A DNA stretch of 64,000 nt, taken from assembly GCA_018817515.1 (NCBI GenBank), contig JAHIUD010000074.1, forward strand, positions 1-64,000, in the 5' to 3' direction. The position numbers and the translations under genes were made by a program. Origin of the DNA: Pseudomonadota bacterium (GTDB lineage Bacteria > Desulfobacterota > Desulfovibrionia > Desulfovibrionales > Desulfovibrionaceae). Below the pieces are notes generated by a model that was not told where the DNA came from, did not search any database, and saw only the letters and a program-made list of their open reading frames with translations. Below, piece after piece: positions 7,420 through 15,757 of the stretch (positions within the stretch are counted from its first letter, which is position 1; each line of letters starts with the position of its first letter).

Positions 7420-8697
7420 TTAGACTTCCGGTTCGGCCATGCGGATGGCGCAGAACTTGCCGCACATGCCGCATTCCTTGCCATGCTCCGTTCCCGCCGA
7501 GCGCGAGCGCACCAGGCAGGGATCCAGCGCCGTTTCGGCCATGCGCTTCCAGTCCAGCTTCATGCGCGCGTCGGACATCTCCTGCTCGCGCTTGACGGCC
7601 CAGGGGCGGCCAAGCGACGCCTCGCCCGCCTGGGCGGCGATGCGCGAGGCCAGCACGCCCTCGTGCACGTCCCGGGCGTCGGGCAGGCAGAGATGCTCGG
7701 CCGGGGTCAGGTAGCACAGGAAATCCGCGCCGTACTGCGCGGCCAGCGCGCCGCCGATGGCCCCGGCGATGTGGTCGCGCCCGGCGGCGGTGTCCGTCAC
7801 CAGCGGCCCCAGGACGTAGAGCGGAGCGCCGAAGGTGGCGCGCTTGATGCCCTGGATCTGCGCCTGCACCAGATGCAGGGGCACATGGCCCGGGCCCTCG
7901 ATCATCACCTGCACGCCAGCGGCCCAGGCGCGTTTGGCAAGCACGCCGAGGGTCAGCACCTCCTCCCACTGGGCCGGGTCGCCCGCGTCGCAGCCGGCGC
8001 CGGGGCGCAGGCCGTCGCCCAGGCTCAAGGTCACGTTATGGGCGCGGGCGATGTCCAGCAGGGCGTCGTAGTGCGTCAGAAGCGGATTCTCCTCGCCCCG
8101 GCGGCGCATCCAGCGCGCCAGGATGGCTCCGCCGCGCGAGACGATGCCGAGCATGCGCGAGCCGTCCATGGCCAGCTCGGCCCCGCGCCGGGTGAGCCCG
8201 CAGTGCAGGGTCATGAAGTCCACGCCCTGCCTGGCCTGCTTCTCAACTTCGACCAAAAGCTCGCCGGGCTCGAAGTCCGAGGGGTCGCGGCCGTCCTTGG
8301 CGCAGGCTCCGGCCACGGCGTAGATGGGCACGGTGCCGAGCGGCAGGGGGGTCTCTGCGAGCATGCGCACGCGGATGGCGTCGAGGTCTCCGGCGGTGGA
8401 CAGGTCCATGACCGCGTCGGCTCCGGCGGTCTCGGCCACCTTGAGCTTGTCGGTCTCGCCGCTCATGTCGCTGGTCAGCGGTGAGGTGCCGATGTTGGCG
8501 TTTACCTTGACACGGGCGGGCTGGCCGATGAGGGTGGGCCGGACGTTCTTGTGCGCCGGATTGGCCAGCAGGGTCAGCGTGCCCTGGTTGATGCGCGCGC
8601 GGATGTCGGCCTCGGACATGTGCTCGTGCGCGGCAAGCTTGGTGATGTGCTGGTCAAGGATGCCGGAAAGGGCCTTGTTGGACTTGATGATGGGCAT
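7420..8697 (-). CDS. thiC: Phosphomethylpyrimidine synthase ThiC
   Basis: A 425-residue radical-SAM-type enzyme that rearranges aminoimidazole ribotide into hydroxymethylpyrimidine phosphate, the pyrimidine half of thiamine. Signatures include KVNANIGTSP, DLSTAGD, GTVPIYAV, EGPGHVPL and a C-terminal cysteine cluster C409-x2-C412-x3-C416. The cluster is one residue shorter than the CX2CX4C of E. coli-type ThiC, and the protein is of the short class (~430 aa). The start at 8697 follows GAGGAG. A TPP riboswitch lies about 90 nt upstream. The partner enzyme thiDN is at 58476. Confidence 0.95.
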   Translation of the reverse strand: MPIIKSNKALSGILDQHITKLAAHEHMSEADIRARINQGTLTLLANPAHKNVRPTLIGQPARVKVNANIGTSPLTSDMSGETDKLKVAETAGADAVMDLSTAGDLDAIRVRMLAETPLPLGTVPIYAVAGACAKDGRDPSDFEPGELLVEVEKQARQGVDFMTLHCGLTRRGAELAMDGSRMLGIVSRGGAILARWMRRRGEENPLLTHYDALLDIARAHNVTLSLGDGLRPGAGCDAGDPAQWEEVLTLGVLAKRAWAAGVQVMIEGPGHVPLHLVQAQIQGIKRATFGAPLYVLGPLVTDTAAGRDHIAGAIGGALAAQYGADFLCYLTPAEHLCLPDARDVHEGVLASRIAAQAGEASLGRPWAVKREQEMSDARMKLDWKRMAETALDPCLVRSRSAGTEHGKECGMCGKFCAIRMAEPEV

Positions 8698-8783
8698 GGA
8701 TGCTCCTCGTCGTGAATGACGACCAGTGGTTTGGCCGGGCAGGGCGCATGAAGCGGGCGGGGGGATGGCAAGAGATGGGGACC

Positions 8784-8872
8784 CATTTCCTCCAACGGCA
8801 TGACCCGTATCAGGTTCAACGGTCGGCCCCGCGTAAAGAGACCCTCTCAGCCCGGTTGACCCGGACTCCCGT
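8784..8872 (-). promoter_or_regulatory. TPP riboswitch (THI element) controlling thiC
   Basis: Read on the minus strand, the segment holds the THI-box landmarks: CTGAGAGGG near the 5' side, then TTGAACCTGATACGGGTCAT, closed by complementary flanks. These match the pyrimidine-sensing and pyrophosphate-sensing arms. It ends about 87 nt before the thiC ATG, so thiamine pyrophosphate would repress thiC by termination or by masking the ribosome site. Confidence 0.9.
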
Positions 8873-8904
8873 ATGGCGCGCAAGCTGGCAATGATCGCCA
8901 TAAC

Positions 8905-8933
8905 TCGGTACCCGGCAGGGTCGTGGAAGTCAA
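8905..8933 (-). promoter_or_regulatory. Possible sigma-70 promoter for thiC
   Basis: On the minus strand TTGACT (8933-8928) is 17 nt from TACCGA (8910-8905), about 35 nt before the riboswitch. The -35 is good and the -10 is poor; placement is the main support. The whole gene-free stretch 8698-9056 holds this, the riboswitch and the rpmE promoter. Confidence 0.3.
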
Positions 8934-8990
8934 CAACGGCGCGTGAAGAGGCAGGATGCGTCCGTGCGGGTGAAATATGGCCTTGACCTC

Positions 8991-9019
8991 TTGCTTTCCG
9001 TGAACTTCGGGCGTATATG
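8991..9019 (+). promoter_or_regulatory. Probable sigma-70 promoter for rpmE
   Basis: TTGCTT (8991-8996) and TATATG (9014-9019) are separated by 17 nt and lie 38 nt upstream of the rpmE start codon. The match is moderate at both boxes. Confidence 0.45.
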
Positions 9020-9056
9020 CCGATCCTTCACGTGAACAACGACCCTGGAGACAGCA

Positions 9057-9275
9057 ATGAAAAAAGACATCCATCCCAACGTCAACGAAACGTTGATCCG
9101 TTGCAACTGCGGCTACGAGGCCACCCTGCTCACCACCAAGGGCAAGGAACTCTCGGTTGAAATCTGCTCGAACTGCCACCCCTTCTACACGGGCAAGCAG
9201 CGCTTCGTGGACACCGCCGGCCGCATCGACCGCTTCCGCAAGAAGTACGGAACTCCCGCCGACGCCAAGAAGTAG
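9057..9275 (+). CDS. rpmE: 50S ribosomal protein L31 (zinc-binding type)
   Basis: A 72-residue L31 with the full zinc site: C16, C18, C37 and C40 (RCNCGYE and [12 protein letters not shown]). It is therefore the zinc-containing C+ form rather than the zinc-independent paralogue used in zinc starvation. L31 sits in the central protuberance and bridges the ribosomal subunits. The start follows GGAGACAGCA. It has its own terminator, and the genes downstream (DUF1385, prfA, prmC) complete a translation-related cluster. Confidence 0.95.
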   Translation: MKKDIHPNVNETLIRCNCGYEATLLTTKGKELSVEICSNCHPFYTGKQRFVDTAGRIDRFRKKYGTPADAKK

Positions 9276-9294
9276 CAAGCGACGCACGCACCGG

Positions 9295-9334
9295 GAATGC
9301 CTCTGTTGGGTCGCCAATGGAGGCATTCTTGTTT
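9295..9334 (+). terminator. Terminator after rpmE
   Basis: GAATGCCTC (9295-9303) pairs perfectly with GAGGCATTC (9320-9328) and is followed by TTGTTT. Confidence 0.6.
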
Positions 9335-9453
9335 CCCCTGGCCTGCCCGGTCTTTACTTCCCGTCGCCTGGACTTATCTACGTTGGGCTGCTTGTGAATG
9401 TCCTGGCAGCGCGATATGAGGCCGCACGGTCTCCAAGCCCATGAGGTGGCCTC

Positions 9454-10407
9454 TTGAAACGACGCGCCCTGATTCCTTTTCTTTCCGCAAGCACCACCGT
9501 TGGCGGCCAGGCCGTCATCGAGGGAGTCATGATGCGCGCCAAAAACCGGCTGGCCATCGCCGTGCGCAAACCTGACGGCGAGATCCTCGTCGAGGTGCGC
9601 CCCTGGTTCAGCCTGACCTCCGCCGCCATCCTCAGAAAGCCCATGCTGCGCGGCTTCCCGGTGCTCCTGGAGACCCTGGTCAACGGCATCAAGGCGCTGA
9701 ACTTCTCGGCCATGCAGGCCGTGGAGGAGGACGAGGGCGAAGGCGAGCTGACGCCCTGGCACCTGGTGTTGACCATGATCGTGGCCCTGAGCGTGGCTCT
9801 GGGACTTTTCGTGGTGCTGCCGCACTTCTTGTCCGTGGCCATGCAGTGGCTGGACCTGTCCGGCGATGTGGAGACCCTGAGCTTCAACGCCTGGGACGGG
9901 GCCTTCAAGATGCTGCTGTTCGTGGGCTACATCGGGGCCATCTCGTTCGTGCCGGACATCCGCCGCGTGTTCCAGTACCACGGGGCCGAGCACAAGGTCA
10001 TCTGGGCCTTTGAGAGCGGCCGTGAAGTGACCGTGGCCGAGGCGCGCGGCAACAGCCGCCTGCACCCGCGCTGTGGCACCTCGTTTTTGCTCTTCGTCCT
10101 GGCCGTGAGCATCCTGCTCTACACGGCCCTGGTGCCCTGGCTTTTGACCTTCTATAAGCCGCAGATGTTTATTCTGAAGCACCTGTACATTGTGGGCATG
10201 AAGCTTTTGTTCATGGTGCCCATCAGCTGCATCGCCTACGAAATCATCCGCTTCGCCGGTAAGTTCAGTTCAAACGTGCTCTGCCGCATGCTCTGCTGGC
10301 CTGGTCTGGTGCTTCAGATGATGACCACCAAGGAGCCGGACGACAGCCAGATAGAGGTGGCCATGGCCGCCCTCAAATGCGCAGTGAGCGAGGAGGGTTG
10401 CCCCTGA
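9454..10407 (+). CDS. DUF1385 (YqhQ-type) integral membrane protein
   Basis: A 317-residue protein with the DUF1385 opening [13 protein letters not shown] (~16-28), two hydrophobic segments near 104-127 and 148-168, the conserved [11 protein letters not shown] and [12 protein letters not shown] motifs, and two more membrane helices. The function of the family is not established. The start is TTG 9454 with GAGGTGG upstream; no ATG lies between that site and the conserved opening. Its TGA overlaps the prfA ATG by 1 nt, so the two are translated together. The DUF1385-prfA-prmC order is common in related bacteria. Confidence 0.85.
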   Translation: MKRRALIPFLSASTTVGGQAVIEGVMMRAKNRLAIAVRKPDGEILVEVRPWFSLTSAAILRKPMLRGFPVLLETLVNGIKALNFSAMQAVEEDEGEGELTPWHLVLTMIVALSVALGLFVVLPHFLSVAMQWLDLSGDVETLSFNAWDGAFKMLLFVGYIGAISFVPDIRRVFQYHGAEHKVIWAFESGREVTVAEARGNSRLHPRCGTSFLLFVLAVSILLYTALVPWLLTFYKPQMFILKHLYIVGMKLLFMVPISCIAYEIIRFAGKFSSNVLCRMLCWPGLVLQMMTTKEPDDSQIEVAMAALKCAVSEEGCP

Positions 10408-11480
10408 TGTTCGCCAAACTCGAAGAGATCGAGCACAGCTTCCTGGACCTGGAGCGCGAGCTTGGCGCGCCGGAAGTCCTGGCCGACCAGGAACGCTACC
10501 GGAAAGTGGCCAAGAGCCACGCCGACCTTGGCGTCATCGTCAAGGCCTTTCGCGAGTATAAGCGCCTGAGCCAGGAGCTGGCCGACAACCGCGAGCTTCT
10601 GAAAGACGCCGACCCCGAGATGCGCGAGATGGCCGAGGCCGAGAGCGAGGGCCTGAAGACACGTCTTGAGGAGCTGGATGTCGAGCTGAAATTTCTGCTG
10701 CTGCCCAAGGACCCCCTGGACGACAAGAACAGCATCCTGGAAATCCGCGCCGGCACCGGTGGCGACGAGGCCGCGCTTTTCTGTGCAGACCTCTTCCGCA
10801 TGTATTCCCGCTACGCCGAGCGCCTCGGCTGGCGCGTGGAGATCCTGGATGCCAGCCCCACCGACACCGGCGGCTACAAGGAGGTCATCGCCTCCATCTC
10901 CGGCGCCAGCGTCTACAGCAAGCTCAAGTACGAGGCCGGGGTGCACCGCGTGCAGCGCGTGCCCGCCACCGAGGCCCAGGGGCGCATCCACACCTCCGCC
11001 GTCACCGTGGCCATCATGCCCGAGGCCGAGGACGTGGACGTGAACATCCGCACCGAGGACCTGCGCATCGACGTGTTCCGCGCCAGCGGCGCTGGCGGCC
11101 AGCACGTCAACCGCACCGAGTCCGCCGTGCGCATCACCCACCTGCCTTCGGGCCTGGTGGTGCAGTGCCAGGACGAGAAGTCGCAGCACAAAAACAAAGC
11201 CTCGGCCATGAAGGTCCTGCGCTCGCGTCTTTTGGCCCAGGAGCAGGAGAAGGCCAAGGCCGTTGAGACGGACATCCGCCGCGCCCAGGTGGGCTCCGGC
11301 GACCGCTCCGAACGCATCCGCACCTACAATTTCCCCCAGAGCCGCGTTACGGACCATCGCATCAACCTGACCCTGTACAAGCTCGATGCGGTGATGGAAG
11401 GCGATTGCGGCGACCTCGTCCAGGCCCTGACCAGCCACTACCAGACCGAGTCCCTGAAGCAGCAGGCCGCTGGCGGGTAA
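10407..11480 (+). CDS. prfA: Peptide chain release factor 1
   Basis: A 357-residue class I release factor that reads UAA and UAG and hydrolyses peptidyl-tRNA on the ribosome. The catalytic GGQ is at 230-232 ([19 protein letters not shown]), and the acidic RAGTGGDEA segment and C-terminal [12 protein letters not shown] are typical. The start ATG overlaps the DUF1385 stop. prmC, which methylates the GGQ glutamine, starts 4 nt after the stop, so enzyme and substrate are made together. An antisense frame of similar length is a high-GC shadow. Confidence 0.95.
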   Translation: MFAKLEEIEHSFLDLERELGAPEVLADQERYRKVAKSHADLGVIVKAFREYKRLSQELADNRELLKDADPEMREMAEAESEGLKTRLEELDVELKFLLLPKDPLDDKNSILEIRAGTGGDEAALFCADLFRMYSRYAERLGWRVEILDASPTDTGGYKEVIASISGASVYSKLKYEAGVHRVQRVPATEAQGRIHTSAVTVAIMPEAEDVDVNIRTEDLRIDVFRASGAGGQHVNRTESAVRITHLPSGLVVQCQDEKSQHKNKASAMKVLRSRLLAQEQEKAKAVETDIRRAQVGSGDRSERIRTYNFPQSRVTDHRINLTLYKLDAVMEGDCGDLVQALTSHYQTESLKQQAAGG

Positions 11481-11484
11481 CCCC

Positions 11485-12369
11485 GTGGCAGACCGCGCAC
11501 CCCGTCACGACTCCATCGCTCAGGCCCTCAGCGCCGCCACGACCGAACTCGCTGCCCTCGGCCTGGACGCCCCGCGCCTGTCTGCCGAGCTCCTGGCCGC
11601 CAAGGCCCTGGGCCTGTCGCGCCTGGGCCTCGTCATGCAAGCCAAGGATTTCTTCACCGACGAAACTTTTGTGCAGTTTCGCAGCCTTGTGGCGCGGCGC
11701 GCCAAGGGCGAGCCCGTGGCCTACCTGCTGGGCGAGAAGGAGTTCTACGGCCTGAACCTTCGCGTCAGCCCGGACGTGCTCATTCCGCGACCGGAGACGG
11801 AGCTTCTGGTGGACGAGGCCCTGCGCCTGTTCCCGTCGGGCAGCCCGCTGCGGTTTGCGGACTTCGGCACAGGCTCCGGCGCGCTGGCCGTGGCCCTGGC
11901 CCACGTGTTCCCGAAGGCCCATGGCCTGGCGGTGGACCTGAGCGCCCAGGCCCTTGAAATTGCGCGCCACAACGCCCGCGCACACGGGGTTGAGCAGCGC
12001 TTGGATTTTCTCAACGCCGACTTCACCACGCTCGAACTGGCCCCTGCCTCCCTGGACCTTATCGTGGCTAACCCGCCCTATGTCACCGAGGCCGAGTACG
12101 CCGAACTGAGCCACGAGGTGAGCGGGTTTGAGCCGGGCCTGGCCCTGATGAGCCCGGACGCTGGCCTGGCGCACATCCGCGGGCTGGCCCCGGTGGCGGC
12201 CCAGGCGCTCAATCCAGGCGGTGCGCTGCTCTGCGAATTCGGCTCCAGCCAGGGCAGGGCGGTGCTGGAGATCTTCCGCGACCCCGCCCTCAGCTTCACA
12301 CAGCCCGCGATCCTGCGCGATTACGCCGGGCTGGACCGGGTACTCCGCGCCCTGCGTGCTGAGGCCTGA
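11485..12369 (+). CDS. prmC: Release factor glutamine methyltransferase PrmC
   Basis: A 294-residue N5-glutamine methyltransferase that modifies the GGQ motif of release factors. It has the N-terminal helical domain that binds the factor, the SAM site FADFGTGSGALAVAL (~128-142) and the catalytic NPPY at 196-199 that holds the target glutamine. The start is GTG 11485, just after prfA; the ribosome site is weak (GCGGG), as expected with coupling. No terminator follows, and a 160-nt gap leads to lpxC. Confidence 0.93.
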   Translation: MADRAPRHDSIAQALSAATTELAALGLDAPRLSAELLAAKALGLSRLGLVMQAKDFFTDETFVQFRSLVARRAKGEPVAYLLGEKEFYGLNLRVSPDVLIPRPETELLVDEALRLFPSGSPLRFADFGTGSGALAVALAHVFPKAHGLAVDLSAQALEIARHNARAHGVEQRLDFLNADFTTLELAPASLDLIVANPPYVTEAEYAELSHEVSGFEPGLALMSPDAGLAHIRGLAPVAAQALNPGGALLCEFGSSQGRAVLEIFRDPALSFTQPAILRDYAGLDRVLRALRAEA

Positions 12370-12450
12370 ACGCCACACTCCGCCCCTGATTGTCGCATCC
12401 CTGCAATTTTGTGGGGAAAACAACACAGCGGCGGTTGTGGGTCTTCAATT

Positions 12451-12477
12451 TAAAGTTTAGTAAATTTGAGGTCTTAA
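12451..12477 (+). promoter_or_regulatory. Possible sigma-28-like promoter upstream of lpxC
   Basis: TAAAGTTT (12451-12458) is an exact match to the FliA -35 consensus and is followed after 11 nt by GGTCTTAA, a 4-of-8 match to GCCGATAA. It lies ~54 nt before the lpxC start in a locally AT-rich stretch. The -10 half is weak, so it could be chance. Confidence 0.25.
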
Positions 12478-12530
12478 GATGAAGATGCCGGTTGGCATCG
12501 CGTATGCATACTCGCCGTGACGGAGGCATT

Positions 12531-13478
12531 ATGCATCAGACCACAATCCGCAATATGGTACGCTGCACAGGAATCGGCCTGCATGGTGGCAGGAAGGTTG
12601 AGCTTGTGCTGCGCCCTGCGCCTGAAGACACGGGCATTCTTTTCGCCCTGCGCAGCGGATCGGGCACCTCCTTCTTGAGCCCCAAGCCCCGCCTTGTGGT
12701 GGACACCGGACTGGCCACCAGCCTGGGCAACGGCCATGACCACATCGCCACGGTGGAGCACCTGCTCGCGGCTGTGCGCGGCATGGGCATCGACAACATC
12801 CGCATCGAGGTCCAGGGCCGCGAACTGCCCATCATGGACGGCAGCGCCGCCTCCTTCGTATATCTGCTCAACCAGGCCGGCGTGCGCCGCCAGGCCAAGG
12901 CCCGCAAGGTCCTGGCCATCACCCGCCCGCTGACCTTCGAGAAGGACGGCAAGTACATCAAGGCCACCCCGCACGACGGCTTCCTGGTTGACTACACCAT
13001 CCAGTTCGCGCACCCGCTCATCGGGCGCCAGAACCTCTGCCTGGAAGTGACCCCGGACGTCTTCGCCACGGACATCGCCAAGGCGCGCACCTTCGGGTTC
13101 CTGCGCGAGGTGGAGTACCTGCACGCCAATGGCCTGGCCCTGGGCGGCACGCTGGACAACGCCGTGGTCCTGGATGAGTTCGGCGTGCTGAACACCGACG
13201 GCCTGCGCTACCCCGATGAGTTCGTGCGCCACAAGCTGCTGGATTTCGTGGGCGACATGGCCATCATGGGCCTGCCCCTGCAAGGCCGCTTCGAGGTCTT
13301 TGCCTCAGGCCACGCCATGAACAACGCCTTCCTGCGCCACATCGAGGACAACGCCGCCGATTACGTTGAAGAGCGCACTCTGGCCTTGCCAGAGACCGCA
13401 CCCAAGACCGTGGCCGGTACCGTTTCCGGTGCCCAGCCCGCGCACGAGAGCCTGCGCGGACAGCCTGCCCTGGCCTAA
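12531..13478 (+). CDS. lpxC: UDP-3-O-acyl-N-acetylglucosamine deacetylase LpxC
   Basis: A 315-residue zinc amidase for the committed step of lipid A synthesis. Zinc ligands H77 (VEHLLAA), H234 and D238 (HKLLDFVGD) and the catalytic H261 (SGHAMNN) are all present, and the opening GIGLHGG is typical. The start at 12531 has GGAGG 4 nt upstream; a longer frame to 12492 lacks a ribosome site. It shows that the host builds an LPS outer membrane. The last ~30 residues are an extension rich in Ala, Pro and Thr. It ends in a terminator shared with the converging FliK-like gene. Confidence 0.95.
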   Translation: MHQTTIRNMVRCTGIGLHGGRKVELVLRPAPEDTGILFALRSGSGTSFLSPKPRLVVDTGLATSLGNGHDHIATVEHLLAAVRGMGIDNIRIEVQGRELPIMDGSAASFVYLLNQAGVRRQAKARKVLAITRPLTFEKDGKYIKATPHDGFLVDYTIQFAHPLIGRQNLCLEVTPDVFATDIAKARTFGFLREVEYLHANGLALGGTLDNAVVLDEFGVLNTDGLRYPDEFVRHKLLDFVGDMAIMGLPLQGRFEVFASGHAMNNAFLRHIEDNAADYVEERTLALPETAPKTVAGTVSGAQPAHESLRGQPALA

Positions 13479-13503
13479 GCCAAGCCGCTAAATCTGCTTT
13501 CGG

Positions 13504-13527
13504 AAAACGCCCTGCGGGGCGTTTTTT
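13504..13527. terminator. Bidirectional terminator
   Basis: AAAACGCCC (13504-13512) pairs with GGGCGTTTT (13517-13525), loop TGCG, with T on the right and A on the left. It serves lpxC and the converging gene at 13549. Confidence 0.8.
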
Positions 13528-13548
13528 CGTTTGCGATGGGGCTTTGGA

Positions 13549-14424
13549 TTATACGCGGGTGTTCAGCCCGCCGGAGGCCCAGCGCGGGGTGTCGCCCAGA
13601 AGCTCGGCCAGGACGCCTGCCCCGGCATGCGCCGCCAGCTTGGTTACGGCCAGGAACTGCGCCTCCACGCCCAGGCCGTCGCGCACCAGGGCTGCCAGTT
13701 CCACCTGCAGCGGGCCTGTGCACTCCGGCCTTTCGGCCATGAGCCGCAGGCTGCATTCTCCCGTGCGTGACATGAGCCGCAGCTCCAAGCCGCCGCAGAC
13801 CACAGGCATGCAGCCGCTCAAAGAAGCCTCGACAAACCCGCTGGCCGTGTTCTTGCGCACGATCTCCTGCCGCCGCACGCTGGGGAGCAGCCAGGGCGCA
13901 TACAGGGCCGTGGCCCCGGAGTCCGGCGGCTGCTCTTCGTTGATGCGCGCGAGCAGTTCCTGCGCTGTCTGGTGGAGGGGTAGGGCTTCCGGGTCGCGCT
14001 CCAGGATCACGTCAAAAGCGTCCTGGCGCAGGGCGATGCTGGGCGGAACCTTTGCCAAGGCGTCAAGCAGGGGCGCGGCCTGGGTCTCAAAGGCCTCGCG
14101 CGCTGCGCGGAAGCGCTGCACCAGGCCGGGCTGGTCATCCTGGGTTGCGTCGCCCTGCAGGGCCTGGAGGCGTATCTCCGGAACGAGGGCGCGGACTATG
14201 AACATCAGCGTATCGCCGGGGTCGGTCTGGACCTCCAGGCGCGCCAGCAGCTCCTCGCCGCCGACCTGCACCCAGTACAGGCCCGAGGGATCCCGCCGGA
14301 GCACGCGGCCCTTGAGGCGTTCACCGATGCTGTGACGGCTGCGGAAGGCATCGGCGCGCTCGCGGTTCTGACCGGGCTGGCCTTGCCCGCCCATTTGTCC
14401 CGATCCGTAGCCCTTGATGCGCAT
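13549..14424 (-). CDS. FliK-like hook-length control homologue (tentative)
   Basis: A 291-residue protein. Residues ~30-85 (GERLKGRVLRRDPSGLYWVQVGGEELLARL, then GDTLMFIVRALVPEIRLQAL) resemble the small beta-barrel segment seen in many FliK-like proteins. Residues ~200-280 (LELRLMSRTGECSLRLMAERP) resemble the FliK C-terminal core. FliK measures hook length and switches export to filament proteins by acting on FlhB. The start at 14424 was chosen because it begins just after the upstream stop at 14435; the ribosome site (AGGT) is weak. The location next to flagellar genes supports the call, which remains tentative. Confidence 0.5.
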   Translation of the reverse strand: MRIKGYGSGQMGGQGQPGQNRERADAFRSRHSIGERLKGRVLRRDPSGLYWVQVGGEELLARLEVQTDPGDTLMFIVRALVPEIRLQALQGDATQDDQPGLVQRFRAAREAFETQAAPLLDALAKVPPSIALRQDAFDVILERDPEALPLHQTAQELLARINEEQPPDSGATALYAPWLLPSVRRQEIVRKNTASGFVEASLSGCMPVVCGGLELRLMSRTGECSLRLMAERPECTGPLQVELAALVRDGLGVEAQFLAVTKLAAHAGAGVLAELLGDTPRWASGGLNTRV

Positions 14425-14434
14425 GGCGCTAGAC

Positions 14435-14851
14435 CTAGGTGTTCTGGTCGATGATGAGCTCCACCTCGTCAACGGACAGGCCCGTTGTCTTGGCGAGTTC
14501 CTTGGGCGACTTGCCCTGGCGGTTGCCGGAGATGATGACCTGGCGCAGGAACTGCGGGGAGCGCGCGTATTCGTCGGCCTGCTTGAGCAGCTTGTTCAAG
14601 ACAACCACCCGCTCGGTGAGCTGGCCGTCCAGGCGGGAGAGCTCGTCCTGCCTGCGCTCGAAGCTGTCTACCAGCTCCTGCTCCAACTGGGCATTGGCGC
14701 GCAGCTTGTTCAAGAACTCCTCCTGCTTGGTCTGCATGCGGGCGATGAGGCCCTCGGACTTGCGCAGGCGCAGGTAGAAGATGATGACCACGAAGAGCAG
14801 GGCCAGTTCGGTGACCGTGAGGGCCAGAAGCAGCAACGCGGTGATCTGCAT
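14435..14851 (-). CDS. Membrane-anchored coiled-coil protein (DUF2802/DUF6115-like)
   Basis: A 138-residue protein with an N-terminal membrane helix (4-26), a charged coiled coil (~30-100) and a C-terminal helix-turn-helix-like motif (SPKELAKTTGLSVDEVELIID, ~114-134). This layout matches small proteins often found in motility or chemotaxis operons, whose role is unknown. It ends 10 nt before the start of the FliK-like gene, so the two probably share a transcript. Confidence 0.6.
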   Translation of the reverse strand: MQITALLLLALTVTELALLFVVIIFYLRLRKSEGLIARMQTKQEEFLNKLRANAQLEQELVDSFERRQDELSRLDGQLTERVVVLNKLLKQADEYARSPQFLRQVIISGNRQGKSPKELAKTTGLSVDEVELIIDQNT

Positions 14852-14948
14852 GGGGCACCCGTATGGTTGGTGATGAGGCCGGGCAGGGGGCCCGGTCGAA
14901 GGCTATGCTTGCACGGATTCGTAGGCAAAATCAATGCGCCGCCACAGC

Positions 14949-14985
14949 GGGCGATCCCGGTCGTGTTCGCGGCCCGGGATCGCCC
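14949..14985 (-). other. Strong hairpin between SLOG gene and DUF2802-like gene
   Basis: GGGCGATCCCGG (14949-14960) pairs perfectly with CCGGGATCGCCC (14974-14985), giving a 12-bp stem with a 13-nt loop. On the minus strand the nearest T-run (GATTTTG) is about 15 nt past the stem. It is therefore not a textbook terminator, but it could attenuate or protect the 3' end of the upstream mRNA. Confidence 0.45.
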
Positions 14986-15011
14986 GACGTGCTGCGCGCC
15001 TGGGCTTCGGC

Positions 15012-15566
15012 CTAGCTGCCGAAGGAACGGGCGAACAGTTCGGCGATGGCCTTGCGGCCGTTGTCTTCCAGAAAGCGTGTGCCCGTGCCGGTGAAATGCG
15101 CCTTGGTGATCACTGGCGCCTTGACCGGCTCCCACTTGCCGCTGGTCCAGGTGAACCAGCCGTCCTTCACCTGATCGAAGACGAAGAGCGGCTTGTTGCA
15201 GATCTTGGCGAACTCTGCGCCCCAGCCGGTGCCGCCGTTGACGGTGCTGTTCTCCAGGATGTTGCCGATGACGAAGACTTCAAGCCCGGCCTCGACCTGA
15301 TACATGATGGTGCGCAGAACCATGCGGATGTGCGGGGCGTTGCTGAAGTTGCGGTCCAGCAGCTTGGACACGTAGGTCAGGCTGACGTCCTTTCGCAGCA
15401 ACTCCTCGGTGGTCAGCATGCGCAGGCCGCGGGTGCTCTCGATCTTGTGGCCCTCGAAGGAGAAGTTGACCTCCTGGACGCCGAATTTCTCGGCCACGTT
15501 GCCGAATTCGGATTCGGCGCCCTGCGCGCCGCCGCTGAACAGGGTGTAGTCGTTCGGTTTGGGCAC
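15012..15566 (-). CDS. SLOG-superfamily (YpsA-like) nucleotide-binding protein
   Basis: A 184-residue protein starting at GTG 15566 after GAGGAGG. The opening YTLFSGGAQGAESEFGNVAEKFG resembles the phosphate-binding loop of SLOG/LOG Rossmann proteins (GGAxGAD). The later VFVIGNILENSTVNGGTGWGAEFAKICNKPLFVFDQ is a second strand-loop segment of the same fold. The family binds nucleotides or cleaves nucleotide-like ligands; some members are tied to stress or defence. No partner effector is visible. It lies between motility genes but nothing in it points to flagella. It is divergent from 15758, with a 15-nt palindrome between them. Confidence 0.6.
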   Translation of the reverse strand: MPKPNDYTLFSGGAQGAESEFGNVAEKFGVQEVNFSFEGHKIESTRGLRMLTTEELLRKDVSLTYVSKLLDRNFSNAPHIRMVLRTIMYQVEAGLEVFVIGNILENSTVNGGTGWGAEFAKICNKPLFVFDQVKDGWFTWTSGKWEPVKAPVITKAHFTGTGTRFLEDNGRKAIAELFARSFGS

Positions 15567-15621
15567 TCTGCCTCCTCGTGTGTTTGTGGTGGCGGAAATC
15601 AGGCCATGCGCCGTGTCCGCT

Positions 15622-15636
15622 TGTGCATTATGCACA
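15622..15636. promoter_or_regulatory. Palindromic operator-like site
   Basis: TGTGCAT-T-ATGCACA is a perfect 7-bp inverted repeat with one central base. It lies in the 191-nt divergent gap between the SLOG gene and the small membrane protein at 15758, 56 nt upstream of the SLOG start. No regulator is identified. Confidence 0.4.
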
Positions 15637-15757
15637 TTCCAGGGCGCAGAGGCAATGGCATCGCGAAGGTCGCATAAAATCTCTCGCCATATTCGTAAAA
15701 CCTCGGTAGATTTACAGTGCGATAAAGGCATGGCGGCATGTAACGTCTGGGGGAGTG

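Noticed and set aside
7093-8484. Long plus-strand open frame (463 codons) across dsrC, its terminator and antisense to thiC
   Set aside because: It crosses the terminator, overlaps two certain genes and has the Gly/Arg/Ala/His bias of a high-GC shadow frame.
15696-15729. Sigma-28-like promoter upstream of the small membrane gene
   Set aside because: TGCGATAA fits the -10 but the TAAAACCT-like -35 is three bases too far away.
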